The notes: generated from the sequence alone by a model not told the origin. DNA of 64,000 nucleotides from Flagellimonas marinaquae (GCF_023716465.1 NZ_CP092415.1:2147501-2211500), one strand, 5' to 3'; positions 1-9,553 are shown, counted from the first letter of the stretch. Numbers and translations: made by a program.

Positions 1-57
1 AAAGCCAAAAGCCACGGTTGGCCAATGGTGTTTGTAATTGATGAATTGCTATGTTAA
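1..57 (+). CDS. C-terminal end of an unidentified CDS (partial)
   Basis: Frame 1 is open from the window edge to a TAA at 55-57 and encodes 18 residues ending in VFVIDELLC. A strong hairpin terminator follows within 10 bases, as expected for the 3' end of a plus-strand gene. The fragment is too short to assign a family, and the reading frame is chosen only because of the terminator. Confidence 0.3.
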   Translation, partial: KAKSHGWPMVFVIDELLC

Positions 58-64
58 TGATTGT

Positions 65-90
65 AAAAGGCACCATATGGTGCCTTTTTT
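65..90. terminator. Rho-independent terminator, probably bidirectional
   Basis: A perfect 6-bp stem GGCACC/GGTGCC (69-74 and 79-84) with an ATAT loop is followed by six T and preceded by four A. It can end the partial gene to its left and also stop transcripts coming leftward from the thioredoxin-like gene. Confidence 0.8.
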
Positions 91-123
91 AATTTTTGAA
101 GTTTTAATTTTAGGGTGTGGGTG

Positions 124-393
124 TTATCTCCCACCAAGGCGTTTTAGTTTGTCCAACACCTCATATACTGCAAAACTTCGGGCAAAGCGGGCCATTTCCC
201 TGCCGTCTACTTTAATGATAACAACTGGCAGGGTAAATACCATGGACTGTCCTGTAAACTCAACTTCTTCCTCCACATCAACTACACGAATATTCACATT
301 TGGAAAGTTTCCCTGTACAGCTTCCAACAGTTTTGGTTTTAGCGCCTTGCAGACACCGCAGGTTTTTCCGGTAAAAAATAGAAGTTCTATCAT
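124..393 (-). CDS. Thioredoxin-like protein, CxxC active site
   Basis: An 89-residue protein of bare thioredoxin-fold size, with no signal peptide, so cytoplasmic. The redox motif TCGVC (Cys12 and Cys15) follows the first beta strand (IELLFFTG), and a later LPVVIIKVDG stretch carries the expected cis-proline. The likely role is thiol-disulfide exchange; the partner is unknown. It lies 69 bp downstream of the MFS gene on the same strand and could be co-transcribed with it. A glutaredoxin-like role is possible. The fold call is safe and the specific function is not. Confidence 0.75.
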   Translation of the reverse strand: MIELLFFTGKTCGVCKALKPKLLEAVQGNFPNVNIRVVDVEEEVEFTGQSMVFTLPVVIIKVDGREMARFARSFAVYEVLDKLKRLGGR

Positions 394-462
394 TGCACAT
401 TACATTGGTCGGGAATGAAAATCCAGATAATTGGAATGAAAATTACTTAATTTAAAATATAG

Positions 463-1641
463 TTAGAGTATCGCTTTGTTTTTTGATGACAAGGCAATCA
501 ATCCCAAAATTGGACCTGCGGCCAACATCATATAAACCATATTGGAACTTGTCCAGATTCGCATTTCATTGAGTAGCAGAATGCTGGCGATGGTAATGGC
601 AAAACCGATGCTGTTTACTATAGTCAATGCCGTTCCCTTTATTTCTGGTAATGCACTTTGTGCCACCAAGGTGGAAAATAGGGGAGAGTCTGCAATCACC
701 ACCATGCCCCAAAAAAGAAGAAAAGCAACAAAAACCACTTCGGAACCCTGTACAAAAAGCAAGGGAGAGATCAAGCAACAAATACAGGAAAGCAGCAGGG
801 CCATAAATGCCACCTTTTTAGTTCCGAATACTTGTGCTAAATAGCCGCCCAATACACATGCCAAACCACCGATAGCAATAATTAAAAACGACAATAAGGG
901 GATATTGAAGGTAGCGTTCGGGTGAACCATCGTATAGGTTTGCAACATAATTGGAACAAAGGCCCAAAAGGTATAAAGTTCCCAACAGTGACCAAAATAT
1001 CCGAAGGCTGCCGAGCGGAAGCTTCGGTTTTGAAACACTTTTAGAAATGCGGACAGGTAGATTTTTTGACCCGGTTTTCGGAATGGGCCATTGGGAACTA
1101 AAATTACCATTAAAGTGCCCCCCAAAACGGCCAGGATTGAGGTGGCCACCAACACCGCTTTCCACGACAATGTATGGGTCATCTCTTTTAATAAATGTGG
1201 AAACGCTGTGCCGACCACAAGCGCCCCGACCAGAAAACCCAAAGATCTACCCAGTCCTTTTTCGTAATAATCGGCAGCTATCTTCATGCCTACGGGGTAG
1301 ATGCCCGCAAGAAAGAATCCCGTAAAAAAACGAAAGGATAGGATGCTCGCCAGTCCGTTTTCGTCCCAAATGACGCCCAAATTGAACAATGCTCCCAAAA
1401 GGGCGCAGCTAAAAAATACTTTGGATGGCGAAAACCGATCGGCAATCGATAAAATGGCAAACACCAAAGTGCCGGCTATGAATCCAAATTGTACCGCTGA
1501 GGTCAAATGTCCCACGGCACTTTCGTTTAACCCAAAGGTGGATACCAAATCGCCCATTACCCCATTGCCCGCAAACCAAAGCGAGGTGCAGCAAAATTGT
1601 GATAGTACGATGACGGGGAGAATGCGTTTGGAGGGGTTCAT
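463..1641 (-). CDS. Major facilitator superfamily permease
   Basis: A 392-residue inner-membrane protein with about twelve hydrophobic segments in two halves, separated by a polar stretch near residue 185-205 (PNGPFRKPGQK). The N-terminal half has the MFS loop 2-3 type region SIADRFSPSK, and the LGRSLGFLVGALVVGTAFPHL segment is typical of the fourth and fifth helices. Substrate cannot be read from the sequence. The nearest relatives by feel are the CynX/NimT-type or drug/metabolite permeases. The ATG start at 1641 gives a normal first helix (ILPVIVLSQFCCTSLWF). Confidence 0.8.
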   Translation of the reverse strand: MNPSKRILPVIVLSQFCCTSLWFAGNGVMGDLVSTFGLNESAVGHLTSAVQFGFIAGTLVFAILSIADRFSPSKVFFSCALLGALFNLGVIWDENGLASILSFRFFTGFFLAGIYPVGMKIAADYYEKGLGRSLGFLVGALVVGTAFPHLLKEMTHTLSWKAVLVATSILAVLGGTLMVILVPNGPFRKPGQKIYLSAFLKVFQNRSFRSAAFGYFGHCWELYTFWAFVPIMLQTYTMVHPNATFNIPLLSFLIIAIGGLACVLGGYLAQVFGTKKVAFMALLLSCICCLISPLLFVQGSEVVFVAFLLFWGMVVIADSPLFSTLVAQSALPEIKGTALTIVNSIGFAITIASILLLNEMRIWTSSNMVYMMLAAGPILGLIALSSKNKAIL

Positions 1642-1684
1642 TTGGTGTTTTCAACTATATATGCTGATCAGAGTAATAAAAGGG

Positions 1685-3115
1685 TTACATATTTTTCTTT
1701 TTCTCCAAGGTGTTTTTGCCGACTGTATAGGCGTAAGATGAGGAAGGAAGAAACTGAATATTTATTCCTTTAAATTCCTTTTCTCCTTCTTTGTCAATTG
1801 TAGTAACTATCGGGTTGTTCAAATTACTTTCATTGCAAAACTTATATAGACTCTTCAATCCACTAGGTTTATCGAAATATCTATTGGACCATTTGATTTC
1901 AAGGGCCCATAGGGGTTTTAATGTTGATTCACTTAAACCTACCATATCAACTTCGCCACCAGTCCATCTAGCATACCAAGGTGTAAACCAATCACGATGC
2001 ATCCATTGTGCAAAAATTGCAGTTTCCACCATATTGCCCATCATTTCATCAGTGGTTGACATTGGTGAAAATAATGCGCTCCTTAATGAGGGATTGGTCA
2101 AATAGATTTTAAAAAAATTGTCTCTTTTGAAACGTTTCCCGCTTTGGTCAATACGTCTAACTTGCTTTATCAAATAAGCAGCTTCTAAATATTCTATATA
2201 TTTTTTTAGAGTATTCTTTGGAACTTGTGATTGTTTACTGAGTGTTTCCAGTGAAAACTCTCCACCACTATTATAGGCAATAGTTGTAAACAAAGAATTC
2301 AATTCCCGCGTGTCACTTATTCCATAAAGACTAGGAAGGTCTCTAAGAAGCACCTTGTCCACAATATCTTGTCTAATGTACCTGCCAGGATTGGCTTGTA
2401 TTTTTTCCGAAAAGATGACTTCGGGGTATCCACCAAAGTTTATATAATCCAGAAAATGTTTGTTCAATTCATCAAGGTGTGAAGAGGTGTAAAACTCGGT
2501 TATATGTTCTTTCCATTTCAATTTTGTAGTAGTGATAATCCTATCTAATCCTTTTAAGGAGATATATTCATTAAAGGTCAAGGGTGGCAGCAAAAAATCT
2601 GTGAATCTTCCAGCACCACTTTCATTACTGGCGAACTTAAGTGCAGCAGCAGCGGAACCTGAAACGATAAACTTATCTTTCCTGTAGCTATCAACCAATG
2701 ACTTTAAGTGAACTTCCCAATCTCTACAATACTGAATTTCATCATATATAATGTGCCAATCATTTTTATCCTCAAGGCCAGTAGCCTCTTTGGCATAGGT
2801 AAAAAGCTGTTCTAGCGGTATATTGTTGTATATAGGGTTTTCTATAGTGATGAAGATAATTTTTTTAGGATTCACTCCGTTCTGAATCAAATCCTCAACC
2901 AAATGGAAGAGCATAACAGTTTTTCCTACCCTTCGTGGTCCCATCAAAACAACGGCCCTGCGGATATCCCGCTCATAAACCAGAGGTTTGAACAGTTCAA
3001 AGTAAAGCCTTCTGGGCATTTGGTTATAATCATCTTCAATATGACCATCTACCCACCAAGGATTTTCAAATCTAATCCTATCCAGTACTTGCTTTTTAGA
3101 GATTTCTTTTATCAT
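1685..3115 (-). CDS. AAA-type ATPase with DUF4143 domain
   Basis: A 476-residue protein counted from the ATG at 3115; an in-frame ATG ten codons upstream (3145) is less likely because family members begin close to MIKEISKKQ. The N-terminal AAA_14 module has a Walker A (GPRRVGKT) and a Walker B-like IIYDEIQ. The middle shows the LRDLPSLYGI stretch, and the C-terminal DUF4143 part has the conserved GGEVDMVG and LWALEIKWSNR, resembling a PD-(D/E)xK nuclease-like fold. Such proteins are frequent in Bacteroidota, often as lone genes in variable spots, and their function is not established. It stands alone between the MFS gene and polA, with more AT-rich codons than polA, consistent with transfer. 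Confidence 0.85.
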   Translation of the reverse strand: MIKEISKKQVLDRIRFENPWWVDGHIEDDYNQMPRRLYFELFKPLVYERDIRRAVVLMGPRRVGKTVMLFHLVEDLIQNGVNPKKIIFITIENPIYNNIPLEQLFTYAKEATGLEDKNDWHIIYDEIQYCRDWEVHLKSLVDSYRKDKFIVSGSAAAALKFASNESGAGRFTDFLLPPLTFNEYISLKGLDRIITTTKLKWKEHITEFYTSSHLDELNKHFLDYINFGGYPEVIFSEKIQANPGRYIRQDIVDKVLLRDLPSLYGISDTRELNSLFTTIAYNSGGEFSLETLSKQSQVPKNTLKKYIEYLEAAYLIKQVRRIDQSGKRFKRDNFFKIYLTNPSLRSALFSPMSTTDEMMGNMVETAIFAQWMHRDWFTPWYARWTGGEVDMVGLSESTLKPLWALEIKWSNRYFDKPSGLKSLYKFCNESNLNNPIVTTIDKEGEKEFKGINIQFLPSSSYAYTVGKNTLEKKKNM

Positions 3116-3229
3116 TGATTTGCTTAAATCTAAGTAAAAATACAAAATAGAGTCAAATATTTAACTCTATTTGTAATAAATTATCTAAATAAGAAATAAA
3201 CTTGTTTTGGATGGGTTTATTTAATGATT

Positions 3230-6064
3230 TCAATGCGCCTCTAACCAATTCTCGCCAATACCCACTTCCACATCTAGCGGCACGGAGAGTTTATAGGCGT
3301 TTTCCATTTCGGTTTTAATGAGTGCTTTTATTTCCTCTAACTCAGGTTTGTAACAATCGAACACCAATTCATCATGCACCTGTAACAACATCTTGGTTTT
3401 GTATTTTCCTTCGGAAAGCTTTTTATGGATGTTGATCATTGCAATCTTAATAATATCTGCTGCACTTCCTTGGATGGGAGCGTTTACGGCGTTACGTTCC
3501 GCTGCCCCGCGCACCACTTGGTTACCTGCATTAATATCCTTTAAATAGCGACGTCGGCCCAATACGGTTTGCACGTACCCATGCTCTCGCGCAAAATCAA
3601 TCTGCTCGCTGATGTAATTGCGCAATTTGGGATAGGTCTTGTAATAGGTGTCGATCAGTTCCTTGGCCTCGGAGCGGCTCAAATCCGTTTGGTTGCTCAA
3701 TCCGAAGGCGGAAACCCCGTAAATAATCCCAAAGTTCACCGTTTTGGCATTGCTACGTTGTTCGCGGGTCACTTCCTCAATGGGCACATTAAATACCTTG
3801 GATGCCGTGGATGCGTGGATGTCCTCCCCATTTTTAAAAGCAGAGATCATGGTGTCCTCCTCGCTCAATGCTGCAATAATGCGCAATTCTATTTGGGAGT
3901 AATCCGCTGCCAACAAAACATAGTTTTCATCCTTAGGGACAAAAGCTTTTCGTACTTGTCGTCCGCGTTCGGTGCGAATGGGGATGTTTTGCAAGTTCGG
4001 ATTGTTACTGCTCAAACGGCCCGTTGCGGCCACCGTTTGCATATAATCGGTATGCACCCGACCCGTTTTTTGCTGGACTTCGTTGGGCAGCGCATCCACA
4101 TAGGTGCTTTTTAGTTTTGCCAATCCGCGGTAGTCCAGGACATTTTGGATGATTTCATGGTCCTTCGCTAAATAAGAAAGTACATCTTCCGAAGTGGAAA
4201 ATTGACCTGTTTTGGTCTTTTTTGGTTTATCCACCAACTTTAACTTGCCAAAAAGAATTTCTCCCAACTGTTTTGGGGAGGCAATATTGAATTCTTCGCC
4301 AGCTTCTTTATAAATTTTCTGTTCCAGTGTTTTGATGTCCTTGTCCAATTGCTCCGAAAGGCCGTTCAAATAATCTTTATCCAGATTGATGCCTTCCAGT
4401 TCCATATCTGCCAATACCCGTAGCAAAGGAATCTCTATTTCATCGAACAATTTATCGGTATGTGCTTCTTTGAGCTCTGGAGTAAATTTTAATCCCAACT
4501 GAAAGGTGATGTCGGCATCTTCCACGGCATATTCCGTTTGCTTTTCCAAAGGAACATCGCGCATACTGAGTTGGTTCTTGCCCTTTTTGCCAATAAGTTC
4601 GGTTATGGAAATAGGTGTGTAGTTGAGGTAAGTTTCTGCCAGTACGTCCATATTATGGCGCATATCGGGGTTGATAAGGTAGTGGGCCAACATGGTATCG
4701 AACAACTTGCCCTTGACCTCCACGCCATAGTTTTGCATTACCTTGATATCGTACTTGAGATTTTGCCCCACCTTTTCTATGTTTTCCGATTCAAAAAACG
4801 GACGCAGTTTTTCGATCATAGGTCGGGCATCGTTCTCATTATCGGGAAAGGGAACATAAAAACCCTTGCCTGGGGACCAGCTAAAAGCTATGCCCACCAA
4901 TTCAGCTTCCAAAGGATTAAGGGAAGTGGTCTCTGTATCGAAACAGACGGAAGGTTGCTTCATTAGCATTTCCAAAAATAGGTCCAAGCCCAATCCGCTT
5001 TGTACATTTTGATAAAAGTGAGATACATCGCCGATGTTTTTTCTACTGTTTACATCCTTTAGGGTCGCCGCGGCTTCCGAGGGATCGCCGCCAAAGAGCG
5101 TAAACTGTCCACTACCGGCAACATTGGCCTCTTGCTTGGCTGTTTTAGTGCTGGTTGCCGTGGAGCTGGCTTCTGCTTCTTCCGTAAATAGTTTGATGAA
5201 TTGGTCCTTTAGCCTGCGGAATTCAAGTTCTTCGAATATTTCTTGCACCTTTTCGGCATCTGGAGGGCACATTTCATAATCCTCGGCATGGAACTGCACG
5301 TCACAGTCGACCTTGATCTCTGCCAATTTTCGGGATAAACGTCCCAGTTCGGCATTTTCCTCCACTTTTTCTTTCATTTTGCCCTTGAGCTGGTCGGTGT
5401 TGGCCAATAGACCTTCCATGGAATCGAATTGTTCCAAGAATTTTTTGGCCGTTTTGTCGCCCACACCAGGTAATCCCGGGATATTGTCACTGGCATCGCC
5501 CATCATGCCCAAATAATCGATTACTTGCTCGGGACGCTTGACCCCGAAGCGTTTTTGTACCTCTGGGATTCCCCAAATTTCGATACCGTTGCCCATCCGG
5601 GCCGGACGGTACATAAAAATATTTTCGCTCACCAATTGCCCAAAATCCTTGTCGGGCGTAACCATAAATACTTTGTAATTTTCTTTTTCGGCCTGCTTGG
5701 CCAAAGTGCCGATAAGGTCATCTGCCTCGTAGCCCTCCAATTCTACCACGGGAATCTTCATGGCTTCCAGAATTTGTTGGATATAGGGCACGGCGATTCG
5801 GATGGCATCGGGTGTTTCATCCCGGTTGGCTTTGTAGTCTTCGAACAATTCGGTACGTTCCACGCTACCTCCCTTATCAAAGGCCACGGCCAAATGGTCG
5901 GGCTGTTCCCGTTTGATCACATCAAAAAGAGAATTTACAAACCCCATGATCGCGGAGGTATCCATTCCCTTGGAGTTGATTCGTGGGTTTTTTATTAGGG
6001 CGTAATAGCCTCGAAAAATAAGTGCGTAGGCATCTAAAAGAAACAGTCGTTTTTGCTCGGACAT
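3230..6064 (-). CDS. polA: DNA polymerase I
   Basis: A 944-residue enzyme for Okazaki-fragment processing and repair synthesis. Residues 1 to about 300 are the 5'-3' exonuclease (LFLLDAYALIFRGYYAL, then the GDASDNIPGLPGVGDKTA helix-hairpin region). About 360-550 is the 3'-5' proofreading domain with an intact DTET metal motif. The C-terminal half is the polymerase, with the ADYSQIELRI motif A, the RSNAKTVNFGIIYG finger helix and the LQVHDEL motif C. Length and motifs are normal for Bacteroidota. It is monocistronic, with a repeat-containing spacer upstream. Confidence 0.98.
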   Translation of the reverse strand: MSEQKRLFLLDAYALIFRGYYALIKNPRINSKGMDTSAIMGFVNSLFDVIKREQPDHLAVAFDKGGSVERTELFEDYKANRDETPDAIRIAVPYIQQILEAMKIPVVELEGYEADDLIGTLAKQAEKENYKVFMVTPDKDFGQLVSENIFMYRPARMGNGIEIWGIPEVQKRFGVKRPEQVIDYLGMMGDASDNIPGLPGVGDKTAKKFLEQFDSMEGLLANTDQLKGKMKEKVEENAELGRLSRKLAEIKVDCDVQFHAEDYEMCPPDAEKVQEIFEELEFRRLKDQFIKLFTEEAEASSTATSTKTAKQEANVAGSGQFTLFGGDPSEAAATLKDVNSRKNIGDVSHFYQNVQSGLGLDLFLEMLMKQPSVCFDTETTSLNPLEAELVGIAFSWSPGKGFYVPFPDNENDARPMIEKLRPFFESENIEKVGQNLKYDIKVMQNYGVEVKGKLFDTMLAHYLINPDMRHNMDVLAETYLNYTPISITELIGKKGKNQLSMRDVPLEKQTEYAVEDADITFQLGLKFTPELKEAHTDKLFDEIEIPLLRVLADMELEGINLDKDYLNGLSEQLDKDIKTLEQKIYKEAGEEFNIASPKQLGEILFGKLKLVDKPKKTKTGQFSTSEDVLSYLAKDHEIIQNVLDYRGLAKLKSTYVDALPNEVQQKTGRVHTDYMQTVAATGRLSSNNPNLQNIPIRTERGRQVRKAFVPKDENYVLLAADYSQIELRIIAALSEEDTMISAFKNGEDIHASTASKVFNVPIEEVTREQRSNAKTVNFGIIYGVSAFGLSNQTDLSRSEAKELIDTYYKTYPKLRNYISEQIDFAREHGYVQTVLGRRRYLKDINAGNQVVRGAAERNAVNAPIQGSAADIIKIAMINIHKKLSEGKYKTKMLLQVHDELVFDCYKPELEEIKALIKTEMENAYKLSVPLDVEVGIGENWLEAH

Positions 6065-6129
6065 TTTATTTGTTTGTCAATTATCAATGTTCAATAAACA
6101 ATATGAAGAACCCAAAATAGGGTTGGGGA

Positions 6130-6425
6130 TTAAAAGTACGAATTGCAGTTTAAAAAGATGTTAGAATTGGGATATTAGATTTGAGGGGATTTGATTTTAG
6201 CACGAATAGACGAGAGACAATAGAGAAGAGACGAAAGTCGAGAGACAGAGATGGGTGACAAGAAACAGGAGACAAGAAACAGGAGACAAGAAACAGGAGA
6301 CAGGAAACAAGACCTTTGAAAGAATAAAAAACAATTTTAAACGCAATCAAGTCCGTCTTGACTCTTAAATCTAAAAGCGAAGCGTTCTGGTATCTAACCT
6401 CTAACAACAGAGCGTTCTAATATCT
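6130..6425. repeat. Repeat-rich intergenic spacer upstream of polA
   Basis: This spacer between polA and the glycosylasparaginase gene carries purine-rich simple sequence. GACAAGAAACAGGA occurs three times perfectly and once degenerately at 6257-6312 (14-bp period). A second direct repeat, AGCGTTCTRRTATCT, occurs at 6381-6395 and 6411-6425. ATATTAGA at 6171-6178 is the inverse of TCTAATAT at 6417-6424. No gene is supported here. Such GAGACAAGA-type tracts look like non-coding, fast-changing DNA. Confidence 0.8.
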
Positions 6426-7422
6426 ATTCATAGAAACTCGTTACCTTTCGGTTCTCATGTCCATTCTCGGAATACTCCCGATACGTAAAGCCAGGATGCA
6501 CACAATATCCGCCCGTTTCGCCATTTTTGTTGATGGCCAAAAATCCGATTTGGAAATCTTTGCGGCCTTCGTTTTTCTTCATAATGCGTTTTACACCTTC
6601 CTCACAAGCTTCTTGTGGACTTTTTCCCTGTCGCATCAACTCCACGATCAAAAAACTGCCCACGGTGCGAATGACTTCCTCGCCAACCCCAGTGGCCGTG
6701 GCGCCACCGACTTCGTTGTCAATAAACAACCCTGCCCCAATAATAGGGGAGTCCCCAACGCGCCCTGCTACCTTGTAGGCCATTCCGCTTGTGGTGCATG
6801 CCCCGGCCATATCTCCGTTTTCATCGATTGCCAACATGCCGATGGTGTCGTGGTTCTCTATATTGATCGTTGTCTTGTACTCCGATTTTTTTAGCCACTC
6901 TTCATATTGTTTTTTGGTACTTTCGGTAAGCAGGTCCTCTTTTTTAAACCCCTGTTCGTAAGCAAATTTCTCTGCGCCTTTTCCTGCCAATATAATATGT
7001 GGGGTTTCTTCCATTACCTTACGTGCCACCGAAATGGGGTGTACTATGTTTTCCATGCAGACCACAGAACCGCAATTGCCATCCTTGTCCATAATACAGG
7101 CATCCAGGGTAACGTTTCCGTCCCTGTCCGGCCTACCGCCTTTGCCCACGGTCTCGTTGGTTTCATCCGCTTCCTCGACCCTAACGCCCTGCTCTACGGC
7201 GTCTAGAGCATTTCCGCCCGATTTTAGTACTTCCCAAGCTTTATTTGTAGCATTCATAAAATTCCAGGTACATACCACAATGGGTTTGGTTGGGTTAGAC
7301 GTGGTTGGTTCGGATATGGCTGTTTCCAGTTTAGTATCGGTTTTACAGGCCATCAAAGTGGAGGTGGAAAGCAGTCCTGCCGCCGAAAGGCTGGAATTTT
7401 TAAGAAATTTGCGTCGTTCCAT
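6424..7422 (-). CDS. Exported N4-(beta-N-acetylglucosaminyl)-L-asparaginase family protein
   Basis: A 332-residue Ntn-hydrolase of the glycosylasparaginase/isoaspartyl peptidase family, which self-cleaves before a catalytic threonine and removes Asn-linked sugars or isoaspartyl residues. The autoprocessing motif NHDTIG places the nucleophile at about Thr193, with GRVGDSPIIGAGLF and ATGVGE binding motifs after it. The N-terminus combines a twin-arginine motif (ERRKFLK) with a lipobox-like LMAC, so it is probably a Tat-exported lipoprotein. It is divergent from cutC with 40 bp between the starts. The true substrate, glycopeptide or isoaspartyl peptide, is not decided by the sequence. Confidence 0.9.
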   Translation of the reverse strand: MERRKFLKNSSLSAAGLLSTSTLMACKTDTKLETAISEPTTSNPTKPIVVCTWNFMNATNKAWEVLKSGGNALDAVEQGVRVEEADETNETVGKGGRPDRDGNVTLDACIMDKDGNCGSVVCMENIVHPISVARKVMEETPHIILAGKGAEKFAYEQGFKKEDLLTESTKKQYEEWLKKSEYKTTINIENHDTIGMLAIDENGDMAGACTTSGMAYKVAGRVGDSPIIGAGLFIDNEVGGATATGVGEEVIRTVGSFLIVELMRQGKSPQEACEEGVKRIMKKNEGRKDFQIGFLAINKNGETGGYCVHPGFTYREYSENGHENRKVTSFYE

Positions 7423-7462
7423 AGGTTGGTATGTTTATTTTTAGGGTTCATAAATATACAAT

Positions 7463-8182
7463 ATGCTGGTAGAAGTCTGTGCCAATTCCTTAGCGTCTGC
7501 AAGATATGCCGAAAGAGCGGGAGCAGATAGGGTCGAACTTTGTTCGGAACTTGGGGTAGGAGGCGTTACCCCATCGACTGGCCTTATTCAATTGGTTAAA
7601 GGTGAGCTAAATATTCCCGTTCATGTTTTGATTCGTCCAAGAGGAGGGCATTTCACGTATTTCGACGCTGAATTTGAAGTAATGAAAGCCGATATTTTGG
7701 CATGCAAGGAATTAGGTGTTGATGGTGTTGTTGCTGGGGTTTTGAGGGATGATTTTTCTATTGATGTTAAAAGAACCAAAGCACTGGTGGAATTGTCCCA
7801 AGGAATACATTTTACATTTCACCGTGCTTTTGATTGGGTGGCAAAACCTTTGGAAGCCATAAAGCAACTTGAGGATATTGGCGTGCAGACTATTTTAACG
7901 TCCGGAGGCAAGCCCTCATCCGAAGAAGGGATATTAAACCTAAAGGTTTGGCAACAGCGTTCCAAAATAACTATAATGGCTGGGGGAGGAGTTTCGCCCG
8001 GTAATGCATCAAAATTTAAAGAAATAGGTCTCAGCGCTATTCATTGTTCGGGAACAAGCTTTGAAAACCCTTTAGATTTGGAAGGGAAAATCAGTATGAA
8101 TTCCAGTAAGCATTTGGTGGAGGATAAAGTGGCGGTTTCGAATTTAGATATCCTCAATTCAATAGTTCGAGCCGTTAAATAA
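7463..8182 (+). CDS. cutC: CutC family protein
   Basis: A 239-residue TIM-barrel protein of the CutC family, linked historically to copper homeostasis; its biochemical role is still unclear. The start MLVEVCANSLASARYAERAGADRVELC is the family signature, and PVHVLIRPRGGHFTY, FHRAFDW and LTSGG blocks follow in normal order. Cytoplasmic, with no signal peptide. It is followed after 54 bp by a separately promoted metallophosphoesterase gene. Length is normal. Confidence 0.93.
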   Translation: MLVEVCANSLASARYAERAGADRVELCSELGVGGVTPSTGLIQLVKGELNIPVHVLIRPRGGHFTYFDAEFEVMKADILACKELGVDGVVAGVLRDDFSIDVKRTKALVELSQGIHFTFHRAFDWVAKPLEAIKQLEDIGVQTILTSGGKPSSEEGILNLKVWQQRSKITIMAGGGVSPGNASKFKEIGLSAIHCSGTSFENPLDLEGKISMNSSKHLVEDKVAVSNLDILNSIVRAVK

Positions 8183-8208
8183 ATTTAAAATACACTGTTT
8201 AATAGGAG

Positions 8209-8224
8209 ATTAGCGCTAATTTTG
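8209..8224 (+). promoter_or_regulatory. Predicted -7 promoter element with overlapping palindrome
   Basis: TAATTTTG at 8217-8224 fits the Bacteroidota -7 consensus TAnnTTTG, 12 bases before the metallophosphoesterase ATG. A perfect 12-bp palindrome, ATTAGCGCTAAT (8209-8220), overlaps it and could be an operator. No convincing -33 TTTG was seen. Confidence 0.4.
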
Positions 8225-8236
8225 TAAAAAAATTGT

Positions 8237-9469
8237 ATGTCCCGATTTATCATTTTGGCAATCCTATATGTGGTACTCGCCGTGTATGGTTTTCAAGCCT
8301 TTAAAACATTGTTCAAGAGTCCTTTGTTGCACTGGACCTATATTGTATTGTTTTTAGGAGCCTTGGTTTTTTTGACCGTAAAAGTGGTTACCCACGATCC
8401 AGGTGATGGTTTTAAAGGCACGGCCGCTATAGCGGGAAGTATATTTGCCGCCTTCTTTTTGTTGGCCCTGGTATTGGGTTTCTTTCTACTTTTGGAAGAT
8501 ATTGTACGTTTATTGGGTTTTGGCTACAATAAAATGGTAGGCCTATCCAGTTCTGCCGACGGGTTTTATCCTTCCCGTAGAAAATTTGTGAGCGGCATTG
8601 CCTTGGGCTTGGCGGCCTTGCCTTTTGGGGCTCTGTTGTACGGTATGTACCGCGGTAAATATAATTATCAGGTATTAAAATACGAGTTGGAGTTTGAAGA
8701 CCTTCCCGACGCTTTTCATAATTATCAGATCACGCAGATTTCGGATGTGCACAGCGGTAGTTTTGATGATTATAAAAAGGTGGAATACGGAATTGATCTC
8801 GTGAACGAACAAAAGAGCGATGTTATCTTTTTTACGGGTGATATTGTAAACAACCGTTCAAGTGAACTGGAGCCTTGGAAAGAGGTTTTTTCCCGATTGA
8901 AAGCTAATGATGGTGTATTTTCGGTTTTGGGAAATCACGATTATGGTGATTATGCCGTTTGGGATACCGAAGAAGAAAAAGAACGTAACCTCGAAGATCT
9001 AAAGACGATGCAAAGGGAAATGGGATTTGATCTATTGCTGAATTCCAATCGCTTTTTAGAAAAGCAAGGAGATAAAATTGCACTTGTCGGGGTGGAAAAC
9101 TGGGGACGTGGCGGATTTAAAAAAGCCGGCGATCTGCAAAAGGCCAAGGCAGGTGTTGCCAAGGAAGATTTTAAAATACTTTTGAGCCATGACCCGTCCC
9201 ATTGGGAAGATGTGGTACTACAGGACGATTATCATTTTCACTTGACCCTCAGTGGACATACCCACGGCATGCAGTTTGGGGTGGAAATACCAGGTTGGAT
9301 AAAATGGAGCCCAGTAAAATGGAGGTATAAATATTGGGCGGGTATATACAAAGAATTGGACCAGTTTATCAATGTGAACAGAGGGTTTGGTTTTATTGGT
9401 TATCCCGGCCGTTTTGGTATCTGGCCGGAGATATCCGTTATCACCTTAAAGAAAAAGGGGTTGGCCTAA
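8237..9469 (+). CDS. Membrane-anchored metallophosphoesterase
   Basis: A 410-residue protein. The first ~140 residues hold about four membrane helices, and the remainder is a calcineurin-like phosphoesterase with all dimetal motifs: SDVHSG (about residue 170), FTGDIVNN, GNHDYGD, LLSHDP and SGHTHGMQFG. The YkoQ/YaeI-like architecture suggests hydrolysis of a lipid-linked or phosphodiester substrate at the membrane; the substrate is unknown. A -7 element lies just upstream. Confidence 0.9.
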   Translation: MSRFIILAILYVVLAVYGFQAFKTLFKSPLLHWTYIVLFLGALVFLTVKVVTHDPGDGFKGTAAIAGSIFAAFFLLALVLGFFLLLEDIVRLLGFGYNKMVGLSSSADGFYPSRRKFVSGIALGLAALPFGALLYGMYRGKYNYQVLKYELEFEDLPDAFHNYQITQISDVHSGSFDDYKKVEYGIDLVNEQKSDVIFFTGDIVNNRSSELEPWKEVFSRLKANDGVFSVLGNHDYGDYAVWDTEEEKERNLEDLKTMQREMGFDLLLNSNRFLEKQGDKIALVGVENWGRGGFKKAGDLQKAKAGVAKEDFKILLSHDPSHWEDVVLQDDYHFHLTLSGHTHGMQFGVEIPGWIKWSPVKWRYKYWAGIYKELDQFINVNRGFGFIGYPGRFGIWPEISVITLKKKGLA

Positions 9470-9495
9470 TTTTATTCGCCATGGTGCCAAAGAAA

Positions 9496-9534
9496 TGTTT
9501 AACTGTTAAACATTAACATTTTTTCTTACTTTTG
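9496..9534 (+). promoter_or_regulatory. Predicted promoter with a 17-bp perfect inverted repeat
   Basis: TACTTTTG (9527-9534) matches TAnnTTTG and lies 19 bases before the ATG at 9554. Where the -33 region should be there is TGTTTAAC-T-GTTAAACA (9496-9512), an exact inverted repeat and a likely protein-binding site. Confidence 0.5.
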
Positions 9535-9553
9535 ACTGTAAACCTTAGAATAC

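Noticed and set aside
1685..3115. AAA/DUF4143 gene as part of an insertion sequence or defence island
   Set aside because: No terminal repeats, transposase or defence partner is next to it; it is a lone gene.
3569..4114. 181-codon plus-strand frame opposite polA
   Set aside because: It is the antisense shadow of the conserved polymerase domain and has no protein-like pattern of its own.
6257..6312. Possible CRISPR-like array
   Set aside because: The 14-bp units are directly abutting with no spacers, and no cas genes are near.
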